The position numbers and the translations under genes were made by a program. A stretch of DNA of 7,447 bases. Source: CAYLUN01 sp964386865 (GTDB lineage Bacteria; Verrucomicrobiota; Kiritimatiellia; RFP12; UBA1067). The stretch is from positions 1 to 7,447 of the forward strand of contig CAYLUN010000170.1 in assembly GCA_964386865.1 (NCBI GenBank), given 5' to 3'. Every line of letters starts with the position of its first letter. Position 1 is the first letter of the stretch. The notes below the pieces were generated by a model. That model was not told the origin of the DNA, made no database searches, and worked only from the letters and a program-made list of their open reading frames with translations. This document shows, piece by piece, positions 1 to 7,010 of this stretch.

Positions 1-613
1 CGATGTCGCCGAAGGTCAGCCCGCCGAAGGTGCAGAACAGCGCGCGGTCGGTCTGTGCATGCAGGCGGCAGGCGCGCGCCGCATAGCGGGCGAGTTCGTC
101 GTCCGCGATCGGCCCGAACTCCTCCAGATTGTCGGCGGGGCTCAGCTTCTCCTCGTCGATCTCGGGCTGCCGAATGAGCGCGTCAAAAAAGTGCCCGCCC
201 TCCGGCATCTTCGCGCAGGGCGCGCAGAGGCGGTCGCTGCCGGGATGCTGGAACAGCTCGCCGCTCGGCGCGTACTCCGTGTTGAAGCCGCCCGGCACCA
301 GCACCGGGGTCCCGTCGCGCAGGCGCCACGCCTTGAACTGCTCGGCCGGGAACCCGAACATGGTCCCCGTACCGTGCAGGGAGGCTGTGTCGATCCCGAG
401 CGCCTCGCCCAGGTCAAGGGCCACTTCGCCGAGCATCTGATACGGCTCCACCACCTTCACCGGCGTGCCGGGCGCGTCCAGCCCCAGCGCCTGCCGCAGC
501 TGGTAAACCACGCTGACGTGGATGCCCGTCTGAAAGCCGCCGCCGAAATCCACGGCTAGTTTGTCTGGCTGCCGATGCGCGCAGGTGGCGGCGATACGTT
601 CGCGTGAAGTCAT
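1..613 (-). CDS. Uroporphyrinogen decarboxylase (UroD/MtaA-like) family protein, N-terminal part, cut by the left window edge
   Basis: The frame reads 204 residues from an ATG at 613-611 to the window edge without a stop, so the C-terminal part lies outside. It opens with MTSRERIAATCAHRQPDKLAV, the usual start of UroD-superfamily proteins related to the MtaA/CmuA methyltransferases (SRER, then a HRxPD motif at residues 13-17). Further segments fit the family: VKVVEPYQMLGEVALDLGEALGID at about 52-75, and a product-like stretch with a CAPC pair at 130-133. Family members either decarboxylate uroporphyrinogen or move methyl groups between corrinoid proteins and thiols. In this divergent branch the reaction is not predictable, and the zinc ligands used by MtaA-type enzymes would lie in the missing part. 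No signal peptide is visible, so it is probably cytoplasmic. Its ATG overlaps the TGA of the upstream glycosidase gene (ATGA), and a GGGAG ribosome site lies seven bases upstream, which implies translational coupling. Family call fairly sure, function open. Confidence 0.8.
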   Translation of the reverse strand, partial: MTSRERIAATCAHRQPDKLAVDFGGGFQTGIHVSVVYQLRQALGLDAPGTPVKVVEPYQMLGEVALDLGEALGIDTASLHGTGTMFGFPAEQFKAWRLRDGTPVLVPGGFNTEYAPSGELFQHPGSDRLCAPCAKMPEGGHFFDALIRQPEIDEEKLSPADNLEEFGPIADDELARYAARACRLHAQTDRALFCTFGGLTFGDI

Positions 614-3600
614 GGTTGCTCTCCCAGGATGACGTCGAATTCCGCGACTGCGGCAAAGGGTTTCCCCTGCGTCGCGGAACGCACGACGACGTTAATGTAG
701 CGGGCCTTGACCATCTGCGGGAAGGCGACGGTCTGACGTGCGGCCGAGTTCGGCCACGTGACAGTGGCGACTGGCGCGCCCCACACCTTCGGATCGTTAC
801 CGCACTGGATCTCCGCCTCGGCGACCCGGCCGTTGTCCATGTCCTGCCGCGGCAGATACGTGAGGCCCTTGAGCGCAACCTCGCGTCCCAGATCGATCGC
901 GAAGGTATGCGGCATCGGCGTCGCTGTATGGTCCCACGCGGTATGCCAAAAGGTGTTGGAGTCGCCGTCCAGCGCGTTCGCGGCGACGTTGCCGTGCGCG
1001 CTGTCCTCGCTGTCCACGCGCAGCACCGTCGCGCCCAGCTTGCCGAGCTGAGATTCCGGCCCCTCGGAGAGCAGGCGAGAGATATCGGCCACAACGAGTT
1101 CCACTGCTGGCAGGAAAGCGGGGCTCGCCATGTAGGCCAGCAGGCTCGCCCGCATCTGGCGGGCGACCGGATTCGCGTCGAGGCCGCCCTCCAAATCCAT
1201 GCTGCACACGAGCAGCTTGCCGCCGCCCACGCGGGCCTCGAAAGCCAAGGCGAGTTTGTGGGCGGTGACCCAGTCGTCGATCACCTGCACGGTCGGCTTC
1301 AGCGCGCGGGGAAGCTCGTCGAGGATCATCGGCGCGGCCCGCGTAACGAGATACCACCACTGCCAGTCACTGTGAAAGTCCGTCGGGAACTGCGCCAGCG
1401 CGGGGTGCTTGGGGTCGCAGAGGATGCCGAGCGTGGTCGGCGGCTGGCGGTGCGTCCACGCGGTGTTCCAGAAGATGCTGGAGAAGCCGAGCACGACCTT
1501 GTCCTTGCCGGCGTTACGCACGCGCTTCGGCGGCAGCAGCAGCAGCACCTTGCCGCCCGCGCGCAAGGCGGCCAGCGCAGGCGCATCCAAGTCGCGGGCG
1601 ACCGTCACCCCGGCCGGCGGCTGCACGTCCGCCTTGGCCGGGTAGATCCACACGTCCCAGTCGTTCTCGATCTTTGTGCCCGCGACGCGGACCGACAGCG
1701 TGTGGCGCGCAGGGGCGCGGATGGGCGCTTCTCCGAGGTCGACGCGCACGCGGCCGAGCGCGAGGCCGTTGCCGACGGGGATGGTCTGCGGCGGCAGCTT
1801 CCCACACGCCACGGGCATGCCGTCGCTGCCGAGCAGCGCCCACTCCACCACCGCATTCTCGAGCGGCGCGGCGCCGAAGTGCGCGACCTCAATGTCGGCC
1901 TCCAACTTCTCGTCGGTCGTGAACACGCGCTTCGCGAGCCGCGCGAGCGGGACGGTCGCGCCGCAGAAGCGGCTGTACTCGGCGGGCGTAACGTAGCCCT
2001 TCTCCTCCCAGAACGGGTCGAGCACGCCGACGAGCGCCGTACCCTGGCCGGGGAAGTCGTGCAGGTCGAGCAGCTCGAAGCCGGCCATGCCCGGCGTACG
2101 CAGCGCGGCCTCGATGTCCGCCTTGTAGCAGAGCGCCTGAAGCTTGCCGGACGCGAGCAGGAAGTCGTGCGCCTGCTCCAGCATCCCGCGCGCGGCCAGC
2201 CGCTCGCGGAAGATCTCGAAGTTCTTCGGCTTGAGGTAGCCCGTGTACTTTTTCATCTCGTCGAAGTTCGGGTAGACGCACCACTGGCCGATCTCGTGGC
2301 TGACGACGGGGACGCCCCGCTTCTGAATGTAGCCGCGGAAATCGAACGCCGTCTGCGGCGGCTGGGCGTTGATGACCGACTTCAAGCCCTCGCCCCAGCC
2401 CTGGATGCGCGGGCCAGGCACGCAGTGCCACTGGTTCTCCGACAGTTCCGGCCAGCCCGCGCCGCCGGCGTAGAGCCGCCGCGGATCAGAAGCCTTGAAA
2501 TGATTCACCCACTGCGCGAGATACGCTTTGTGCTTCTTGCCGCCGGGCTCGTTGCCGTAGGCCATGAGAACAAACGACGGGTGGTTGCCGTAGGCTCTCA
2601 GGATGCGCTCCGTCTCCTCGTGGATCCACGCGTCCACAGGCTTGCCGTCGCCCAGCGTCGTGGACTGGTTGGCCCACGAGCACGCCTCGACGTGCAGATA
2701 GAAGCCCAGCTCGTCGGCCACGGCGAACGCCGCCTCGGGCGGGCACCACGAGTGGAAGCGGATCAGGTTGAGACCGTGCGCCTGGGCGACGCTGATGATG
2801 CGCCTCCACTCCGCCACGTCGGTCGGCGGATGGCCCGTCTTCGGGAAGATGCAGCAGTCCAGCGTGCCGCGGATAAAGGTCGGCCGGCCGTTGACCGCGA
2901 ACCGCGTACCCTGCGCGGCGAACTCACGCACGCCCGTGCGCGTCCGCCACGTGTCGGCCTGCCCGTCAGCGGTTTCGATGGTGACCTCGAAGTCAAAGAG
3001 GTTCGGCGAGAACTCGTCCCAACGTGCGCTGCCGAAGGAGGTGATGGCCTGCATTTCGGAGCGGCTACCCTCGCCCCACGCCAGCCCCGTGCTGCCGTCG
3101 AAGCGCGCATTGTTCGCTCCGCCGATGTCCGTGTGCCAACGGATCTTGCCGGTGCCGCGCGCGCCCGTCGCGTTACCGATTCGGACCATGACCCGCACCC
3201 AGTGGTTCGAGAAATCCGGAACCAGCCTCACCTCGTCGATCCACACGAGCGGCGTCGCTCGCAATTCGATCGTGCCGACGACGCCGTTCCAGTTGCCCTG
3301 CGTGTGGTCGCTGACGCTGTGCGAGTTCTCGCCGATGTCGACCACCATGCGGTTGTCCACGCGGAGCGTCAGCGTGTGCTTGCCTGGCGCGAGCAAGCCG
3401 AGATCGTAGTCGTGCGGCGTGGCGAGGCTGTTGTTGGAGCCAAACGGCTTGCCGTCCACCCAGAGGCGCGTCTCCCAGTGCGGGCGCTCCAGCGACAGCA
3501 CGGCGCGGCGGCCCTGCCACGCGGCGGGCACGTCGACGTCGCGCTGATACCAGGCCACGCCCGCGTAGTAGGTGTCGGGAGTCAGCCAGAACGGGATCTT

Positions 3601-3903
3601 GACGTTTCCGGGCGTGCGGTAGGACTCATACTCCGGCTCGGTGAAGAACGACTTGTCCGCGATCCCGCCCGTCCATTTCGTGTCCACGGTCACGGGATCG
3701 CCGATGCCCTGCGTCGGCAGCGAGCCGGGCAAGGTGATGCGCTCTGGCAGCGCGGTGTCGAACCACGCCGCCGCGACGCCTGCGTCCTCGCGGTCCAGGC
3801 GGAAGCGCCACTCGCCCGCCAGCGACAGCGGCTCCGTTGCGCGGGCAGTGGCTAACAGGGCGAGAACGAACACCGCGGAAAGGACTCGCTTTTTCGTTTT
3901 CAC
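610..3903 (-). CDS. Secreted glycoside hydrolase family 2-like protein with C-terminal F5/8C (CBM32-like) domain
   Basis: This 1097-residue protein probably removes a sugar from the non-reducing end of a glycan outside the cytoplasm. A signal peptide is visible: KTKKR, a hydrophobic run, and a likely cut after ARA at residue 22. A GH2 sugar-binding jelly roll (about 25-215) carries QGNWNGVVGTIEL near 202-214, followed by an Ig-like domain (about 218-325). The TIM barrel (about 330-640) contains RFHSWCPPEAAF at 382-393, the acid/base motif GNEP with Glu452, and SHEIGQW with the probable nucleophile Glu537. After an Ig-like linker, residues about 765-935 look like a flavodoxin or glutamine-amidotransferase-like fold (KVLLLLPPK, KLLVCSMD). 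Residues about 955-1092 look like an F5/8C domain (ANALDGDSNTFWHT). The start is GTG, chosen because AAGGA lies seven bases upstream and the signal peptide begins directly after it. The substrate cannot be read from the sequence; beta-galactosidase, beta-glucuronidase or beta-mannosidase activities all occur in GH2. Domain borders are by eye. Confidence 0.9.
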   Translation of the reverse strand: MKTKKRVLSAVFVLALLATARATEPLSLAGEWRFRLDREDAGVAAAWFDTALPERITLPGSLPTQGIGDPVTVDTKWTGGIADKSFFTEPEYESYRTPGNVKIPFWLTPDTYYAGVAWYQRDVDVPAAWQGRRAVLSLERPHWETRLWVDGKPFGSNNSLATPHDYDLGLLAPGKHTLTLRVDNRMVVDIGENSHSVSDHTQGNWNGVVGTIELRATPLVWIDEVRLVPDFSNHWVRVMVRIGNATGARGTGKIRWHTDIGGANNARFDGSTGLAWGEGSRSEMQAITSFGSARWDEFSPNLFDFEVTIETADGQADTWRTRTGVREFAAQGTRFAVNGRPTFIRGTLDCCIFPKTGHPPTDVAEWRRIISVAQAHGLNLIRFHSWCPPEAAFAVADELGFYLHVEACSWANQSTTLGDGKPVDAWIHEETERILRAYGNHPSFVLMAYGNEPGGKKHKAYLAQWVNHFKASDPRRLYAGGAGWPELSENQWHCVPGPRIQGWGEGLKSVINAQPPQTAFDFRGYIQKRGVPVVSHEIGQWCVYPNFDEMKKYTGYLKPKNFEIFRERLAARGMLEQAHDFLLASGKLQALCYKADIEAALRTPGMAGFELLDLHDFPGQGTALVGVLDPFWEEKGYVTPAEYSRFCGATVPLARLAKRVFTTDEKLEADIEVAHFGAAPLENAVVEWALLGSDGMPVACGKLPPQTIPVGNGLALGRVRVDLGEAPIRAPARHTLSVRVAGTKIENDWDVWIYPAKADVQPPAGVTVARDLDAPALAALRAGGKVLLLLPPKRVRNAGKDKVVLGFSSIFWNTAWTHRQPPTTLGILCDPKHPALAQFPTDFHSDWQWWYLVTRAAPMILDELPRALKPTVQVIDDWVTAHKLALAFEARVGGGKLLVCSMDLEGGLDANPVARQMRASLLAYMASPAFLPAVELVVADISRLLSEGPESQLGKLGATVLRVDSEDSAHGNVAANALDGDSNTFWHTAWDHTATPMPHTFAIDLGREVALKGLTYLPRQDMDNGRVAEAEIQCGNDPKVWGAPVATVTWPNSAARQTVAFPQMVKARYINVVVRSATQGKPFAAVAEFDVILGEQP
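621..625 (-). promoter_or_regulatory. Ribosome binding site of the UroD-like gene
   Basis: GGGAG on the minus strand sits seven bases before the ATG at 613-611, inside the last codons of the upstream glycosidase gene. It supports the start chosen for the UroD-like protein and, with the ATGA stop/start overlap, points to coupled translation. Confidence 0.6.
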
Positions 3904-3910
3904 ACACCGT

Positions 3911-3915
3911 TCCTT
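3911..3915 (-). promoter_or_regulatory. Ribosome binding site fixing the GTG start of the GH2-like gene
   Basis: AAGGA on the minus strand ends seven bases before the GTG at 3903-3901. No in-frame ATG gives a complete signal peptide, so this site decides the start. Confidence 0.65.
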
Positions 3916-3928
3916 CTTGAACTCGTAC

Positions 3929-3998
3929 GGCTCGCCGCAGGCTCGCCCCCCTTGCGCCCGCCTTGTCCGCAGGCCTGGGGGCGAGGCTGTGCCGAGCC
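3929..3998 (-). repeat. Nested inverted repeat in the leader of the GH2-like gene
   Basis: The arms 3942-3950 and 3977-3985 are perfect nine-base complements, mostly G:C. The outer arms 3929-3934 and 3993-3998 are perfect six-base complements, separated from the inner stem by unpaired or weakly pairing bases. The loop is about 26 bases. The structure ends some 14 bases before the ribosome site of the GH2-like gene, so it could affect mRNA stability or translation. The base complementarity is seen directly; the role is inferred. Confidence 0.5.
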
Positions 3999-4093
3999 GC
4001 TAATCCCAGTCTCACTTGTAGTACAGGCTTGAACCGGCCCCAGCCTGCCGACCAGGATGTCCGTCACTTGGGCGGCCTTACCCCCACCCTTCC

Positions 4094-5521
4094 TCACCCC
4101 GCCAGTTCGCGCTCGATGGCCTCCAGCGACTTGCCCTTGGTCTCTGGCACCCGGAAGAACACGAAGACGAACCCCGCGAAGCAGATGGCGGCATACAGCC
4201 AGAAGGTCTTCGCCGTGCCCAGCGCCCCGTTCAGGATCGGAAAGGTGTAGGTGAGGATGAAGCAGGCGACCCACAGCGCGGACACCGCCACCGAGATCGC
4301 CGCGCCGCGAATCCGGTTCGGGAAGATCTCCGAGATCAGCACCCAGGTGATCGGCGCCAGCGACATGGCGTAGCACCCCAGCGAGCACAGCGTGAAGACC
4401 AGCACGGCTAGCCCCTTCAGGTGCAGGACGTAGGCGGCGCCGATCAGCACGTGCGACAGGCCGATGCCCGCGCAGCCGACCAGCATGAGCAGACGCCTGC
4501 CGATCCGGTCGACCATGCCGATGGCCACGAGCGTGAACACCAGGTTGATGGCCCCCGTGATGACAATGTTGAAGAGGATATCGCTCACGCCGTAGCCGGC
4601 GGAGCGGTAGATCTCTTCGGCATAGTTGAACAGCACGTTGATCCCGCTCCACTGCTGCAGCACCGCCAGCGTGATGCCGACCATCAGAACCTTGCGCATC
4701 CGAGGCGCCAGCAGCTCGCTGAAGCGCACGCGCTCCCCGTCTTCTTTCGCCAGCGTGTTCCGGATGTCATCCACTTCGGCGTCGGCATAGGCCTGGCCGC
4801 CGATTTTCGCAAGCACACCGCGGGCGACGTCGATCCGCCCGCGCTTGATGAGCCAGCGCGGGCTCTCGGGCACGAGAAGCGAGCCGACCAGAAAGAGCAG
4901 CGACGGCACAGCCACGGCTGTGAACATCCAGCGCCAGCCCAGCTGGCCGTTCCACGACTGCCGGATCATCTCGGCCGTCGCGCCATCGGCAACCTTGTCG
5001 GCGATCAGCATGTTCGCGACTTGCGCGCCCAGGATGCCGACCACGATGGTCAACTGGTTGATCGCCACCAAGCGGCCGCGCATATGCGCCGGCGCCACTT
5101 CGGCGATATACATGGGCGAGAGGTTCGAGGCCATGCCGATGGCCACGCCGCCCACGATGCGCCACACGACGAACAGCAGGAACGTTCCAGCCCAGCCCGT
5201 GAGCACCGAGGAGACCGCGAACAGGAGAGCGGAGACCAGCAACAGCTTCTTGCGGCCGAAGCGGTCGCTCAGCATGCCGGACAGCAGCGAGCCGATGAGG
5301 CAGCCGAGCAAGGCGCAGCTGTTCGCCCACCCGACCTGCGCCTCGCTGGTCAGAGCAAAGTATTTTTCGAAAAACGGCTTCGCCCCGCCGATGACCACCC
5401 AGTCGTAGCCGAAAAGCAGCCCGCCCATCGCCGCCACGAGGCAGATCATCCACACATACGTCAGATTGTACGCGGTCTCCGCGCGACCCGCGCCTTCGCC
5501 GCCCGACATCGCAACCCGCAT
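4094..5521 (-). CDS. MFS sugar porter (sugar/H+ symporter family)
   Basis: This 475-residue inner-membrane transporter probably brings a monosaccharide or small polyol into the cell with protons, like XylE, GalP and IolT. The sugar-porter signatures appear in order: GGLLFGYD in the first membrane segment (33-40), DRFGRKK (86-92), SPMYIAEVAPAHMRGRL (135-151), VPESPRW (217-223) closing the first half, QQWSGIN (289-295, the sugar-contacting QQxxGxN), DRIGRR (338-343), ITWVLISEIFPNRIRG (391-406) and VPETKGKSLEAIE (458-470). Length and about 12 hydrophobic segments fit the family. The ATG at 5521 is preceded by purine-rich AAAGG and AAGGA stretches. The frame stays open to a GTG at 5572, which would add 17 polar residues, and an in-frame ATG at 5506 is also possible. 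The gene follows a promoter-like sequence at 5633-5605 and precedes the secreted glycosidase, so it may import the released sugar. Substrate unknown. Confidence 0.93.
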   Translation of the reverse strand: MRVAMSGGEGAGRAETAYNLTYVWMICLVAAMGGLLFGYDWVVIGGAKPFFEKYFALTSEAQVGWANSCALLGCLIGSLLSGMLSDRFGRKKLLLVSALLFAVSSVLTGWAGTFLLFVVWRIVGGVAIGMASNLSPMYIAEVAPAHMRGRLVAINQLTIVVGILGAQVANMLIADKVADGATAEMIRQSWNGQLGWRWMFTAVAVPSLLFLVGSLLVPESPRWLIKRGRIDVARGVLAKIGGQAYADAEVDDIRNTLAKEDGERVRFSELLAPRMRKVLMVGITLAVLQQWSGINVLFNYAEEIYRSAGYGVSDILFNIVITGAINLVFTLVAIGMVDRIGRRLLMLVGCAGIGLSHVLIGAAYVLHLKGLAVLVFTLCSLGCYAMSLAPITWVLISEIFPNRIRGAAISVAVSALWVACFILTYTFPILNGALGTAKTFWLYAAICFAGFVFVFFRVPETKGKSLEAIERELAG

Positions 5522-5523
5522 CG

Positions 5524-5534
5524 TCCTTGCCTTT
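5524..5534 (-). promoter_or_regulatory. Ribosome binding region of the sugar porter
   Basis: On the minus strand AAAGG (5534-5530) lies eight bases before the ATG at 5521-5519, and AAGGA (5528-5524) two bases before it. The first has normal spacing and favours this ATG. The upstream GTG at 5572 has only a poor G-rich stretch in front of it. Confidence 0.5.
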
Positions 5535-5604
5535 CCTTTGGCCTCCGCGCGCCAGACACTCCCGGCGGGCACACGGCCCCGCTGCCGCCATCACATACGC
5601 CAAG

Positions 5605-5633
5605 ATTATCACATGCCGTCGATCACTTGGCAA
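5605..5633 (-). promoter_or_regulatory. Sigma70-like promoter upstream of the sugar porter
   Basis: On the minus strand TTGCCA (5633-5628, five of six to TTGACA) is followed after exactly 17 bases by GATAAT (5610-5605, five of six to TATAAT). A TG pair one base before the -10 box gives an extended -10. Transcription would start near 5598, leaving a leader of about 77 bases before the porter ATG. The -35 box overlaps the last codons and stop of the upstream hydrolase gene. AT-rich boxes of this quality stand out in such a GC-rich window. The call rests on box matches alone. Confidence 0.55.
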
Positions 5634-7008
5634 CCCCCACAGACAGCTCCCCGCGAATGGGCGGGCGGTGGCGCGGAATCTCGCTTTTGAAGTCGCCCAG
5701 GCTGGGCCACTGGAGCCGGCTGTCGAGATCCACTTCCGCCACGATGACGCTGCCCCACGTCTCGGCCTTCGCAAGGGGCTGCCCGGCGTGGTCGAAAACG
5801 GCGGTGATCATCCAGTTGCGAGAGATGTCCTCGTAGGTGCTGCTGACCAGGTACACGTGGTTCTCACAGGCGCGGGCGCTCGCGAGGATGGGGTTGCAGC
5901 CCCACACGGGCCAGGCGATGACTTCCGCGCCGCGGTTGCTCAGCTCGCGCGCGACCTCCGGGAAGAAGCCGTCGTAACAGACCATCATGCCCACCTTGCC
6001 GAAGCGGGTTTGAAAGACGGGGTAGTCGCTGCCCGGGCTGACGCCCTTCTCAACTTCGCTGCGCGGCAGCGCGACCTTGCGGTACGTTCCGGCCACACCC
6101 CCGTCCGGCCCAATCAGCACCGCGACGTTGTAAATCAGGTGCCGATCCCGCTCGACCAGGCCCGCCACGATGTAGAGGTTGTGCTGCTTCGCCAGCTCGC
6201 CGAAGTAGGCGGTGGAGGGCCCCGGGATCGGCTCGGCGCACTCGGCGACAGACGTGTCCAGCCCATACGACGTGAGCACCTCGGGCAGCACCACGAGGTC
6301 CGCCTTCTGGCGCGCGGCATCGGCGATGAGCGGCGCGAACAGGCGGCAGTTGCCTAGCGGCGAGCCGCCGCCCTTCGGCCGGAAATGAACGGCGGCGAGC
6401 CGCACCTTGCGGCCAGCGGGAGCCGCGGCCTCGTCGAAGGTCACGCGGCTCCACTCCACGCGCCCGAGCGGCGCCCACTGCAGGTGCAGCTCGACCACCG
6501 CGCGCGTCGCCTTCGACGGGGCGCGGTAGGTGTCCGACACCTCGGCCCAGCCGGCCGCATCCGGCTCGTGGTCAGACGGGTACTCCGGCTCGGCCGTCGG
6601 CCGCCAGCCCACCAGCACATCCTTCGGGCCCGGCGCCTCGGTCGGCACGGACGTGCCCGCGTCGTCCTGCCACACGACGCGCGCGAAGACCGAGCGGCGC
6701 GGCAGCGGCACACGCTCGCTTCGGCGGTAGGCTGAAAACCGATAGTGCTTTCCGCCCTGCACGGGAAAGGTCTTCTGCCAGCGGCCCTGCAAGCCCTCGC
6801 GTTCGTCGGCCAGAATGACGAGGCGCGCGCCGCCGTCGCGCCCGCCCTGCGGCTCGGCGGCGAACGCGGGGGCGATCTCGGCGCGCGGGCTGGCGTGCGC
6901 CCATCCCTGCGCCGCGGCTGCAGAGGCGTCAGCCGCCAACGCGGAGCTGAAAAGCATGCGCACAACGGCGGCGCCTGTGCTTGCGAGAAGAATCGTCTGT
7001 TCTCTCAT
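5623..7008 (-). CDS. Secreted carbon-nitrogen hydrolase (nitrilase superfamily) with an extra N-terminal domain
   Basis: This 461-residue protein should hydrolyse an amide, carbamoyl or nitrile bond. The catalytic Glu-Lys-Cys triad is visible: Glu243 in VVLPEVLTSYG, Lys311 in TYRKVALP and Cys344 in MMVCYDGFFPE. A further conserved acidic site lies near Glu318/Glu320. The hydrolase domain fills about 200-435. Residues about 35-195 form an extra domain rich in predicted beta strands (RWQKTFPVQGGKHYRFSAY, AVVELHLQW). It resembles the carbohydrate-binding-like beta sandwiches often attached to extracellular enzymes. The first 25 residues look like a weak signal peptide with an Arg at 17 and a possible cut after ALA, so export is likely but not certain. 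The ATG at 7008 is two bases after the upstream stop, with GGAG five bases before it, which fixes the start although the frame is open to 7401. It is probably co-transcribed with the NamZ-like gene. Substrate unknown. Confidence 0.9.
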   Translation of the reverse strand: MREQTILLASTGAAVVRMLFSSALAADASAAAAQGWAHASPRAEIAPAFAAEPQGGRDGGARLVILADEREGLQGRWQKTFPVQGGKHYRFSAYRRSERVPLPRRSVFARVVWQDDAGTSVPTEAPGPKDVLVGWRPTAEPEYPSDHEPDAAGWAEVSDTYRAPSKATRAVVELHLQWAPLGRVEWSRVTFDEAAAPAGRKVRLAAVHFRPKGGGSPLGNCRLFAPLIADAARQKADLVVLPEVLTSYGLDTSVAECAEPIPGPSTAYFGELAKQHNLYIVAGLVERDRHLIYNVAVLIGPDGGVAGTYRKVALPRSEVEKGVSPGSDYPVFQTRFGKVGMMVCYDGFFPEVARELSNRGAEVIAWPVWGCNPILASARACENHVYLVSSTYEDISRNWMITAVFDHAGQPLAKAETWGSVIVAEVDLDSRLQWPSLGDFKSEIPRHRPPIRGELSVGVAK

Positions 7009-7010
7009 AA

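Larger units (their letters stand above)
3904..4093 (-). other. Gap of 190 bases between sugar porter and GH2-like gene, with nested inverted repeats
   Basis: No gene is seen here. In the GH2 leader an inner inverted repeat of nine bases (CTCGCCCCC / GGGGGCGAG) pairs 3942-3950 with 3977-3985. An outer six-base pair (GGCTCG / CGAGCC) joins 3929-3934 with 3993-3998. Two short direct repeats overlap the left arm: ggctcgcc at 3929 and 3940, and ccgcaggc at 3935 and 3967. A second hairpin (CAGGCT / AGCCTG, 12-base loop) lies at 4024-4047. Neither structure is followed by a T run on the minus strand, so they do not look like ordinary rho-independent terminators. I saw no convincing promoter box pair, so the GH2-like gene may be transcribed from upstream of the porter. 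Confidence 0.45.

Noticed and set aside
604..3855. Very long plus-strand open frame of 1083 codons
   Set aside because: It lies entirely opposite the GH2-like gene, whose domains and catalytic motifs are clear. Its translation is rich in Arg, Ala, His and Val with no recognisable domain, as expected for the antisense of GC-biased codons.
3929..3998. Rho-independent terminator between porter and GH2-like gene
   Set aside because: The stem is GC-rich, but the sequence after it on the minus strand has no T run. It lies just before the ribosome site of the next gene.
5565..5582. Small hairpin (GCGGG / CCCGC, 8-base loop) in the porter leader
   Set aside because: A five-base G:C stem is common by chance in DNA of this composition, and nothing around it suggests a riboswitch or terminator.
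4421..5836. Plus-strand open frame of 471 codons
   Set aside because: It is antisense to the sugar porter and the end of the hydrolase gene. The product is rich in His, Asp, Gln and Arg without membrane segments or motifs.
5527..6357. Plus-strand open frame of 276 codons
   Set aside because: It is antisense to the catalytic domain of the carbon-nitrogen hydrolase, has no family motif and lacks its own ribosome site.
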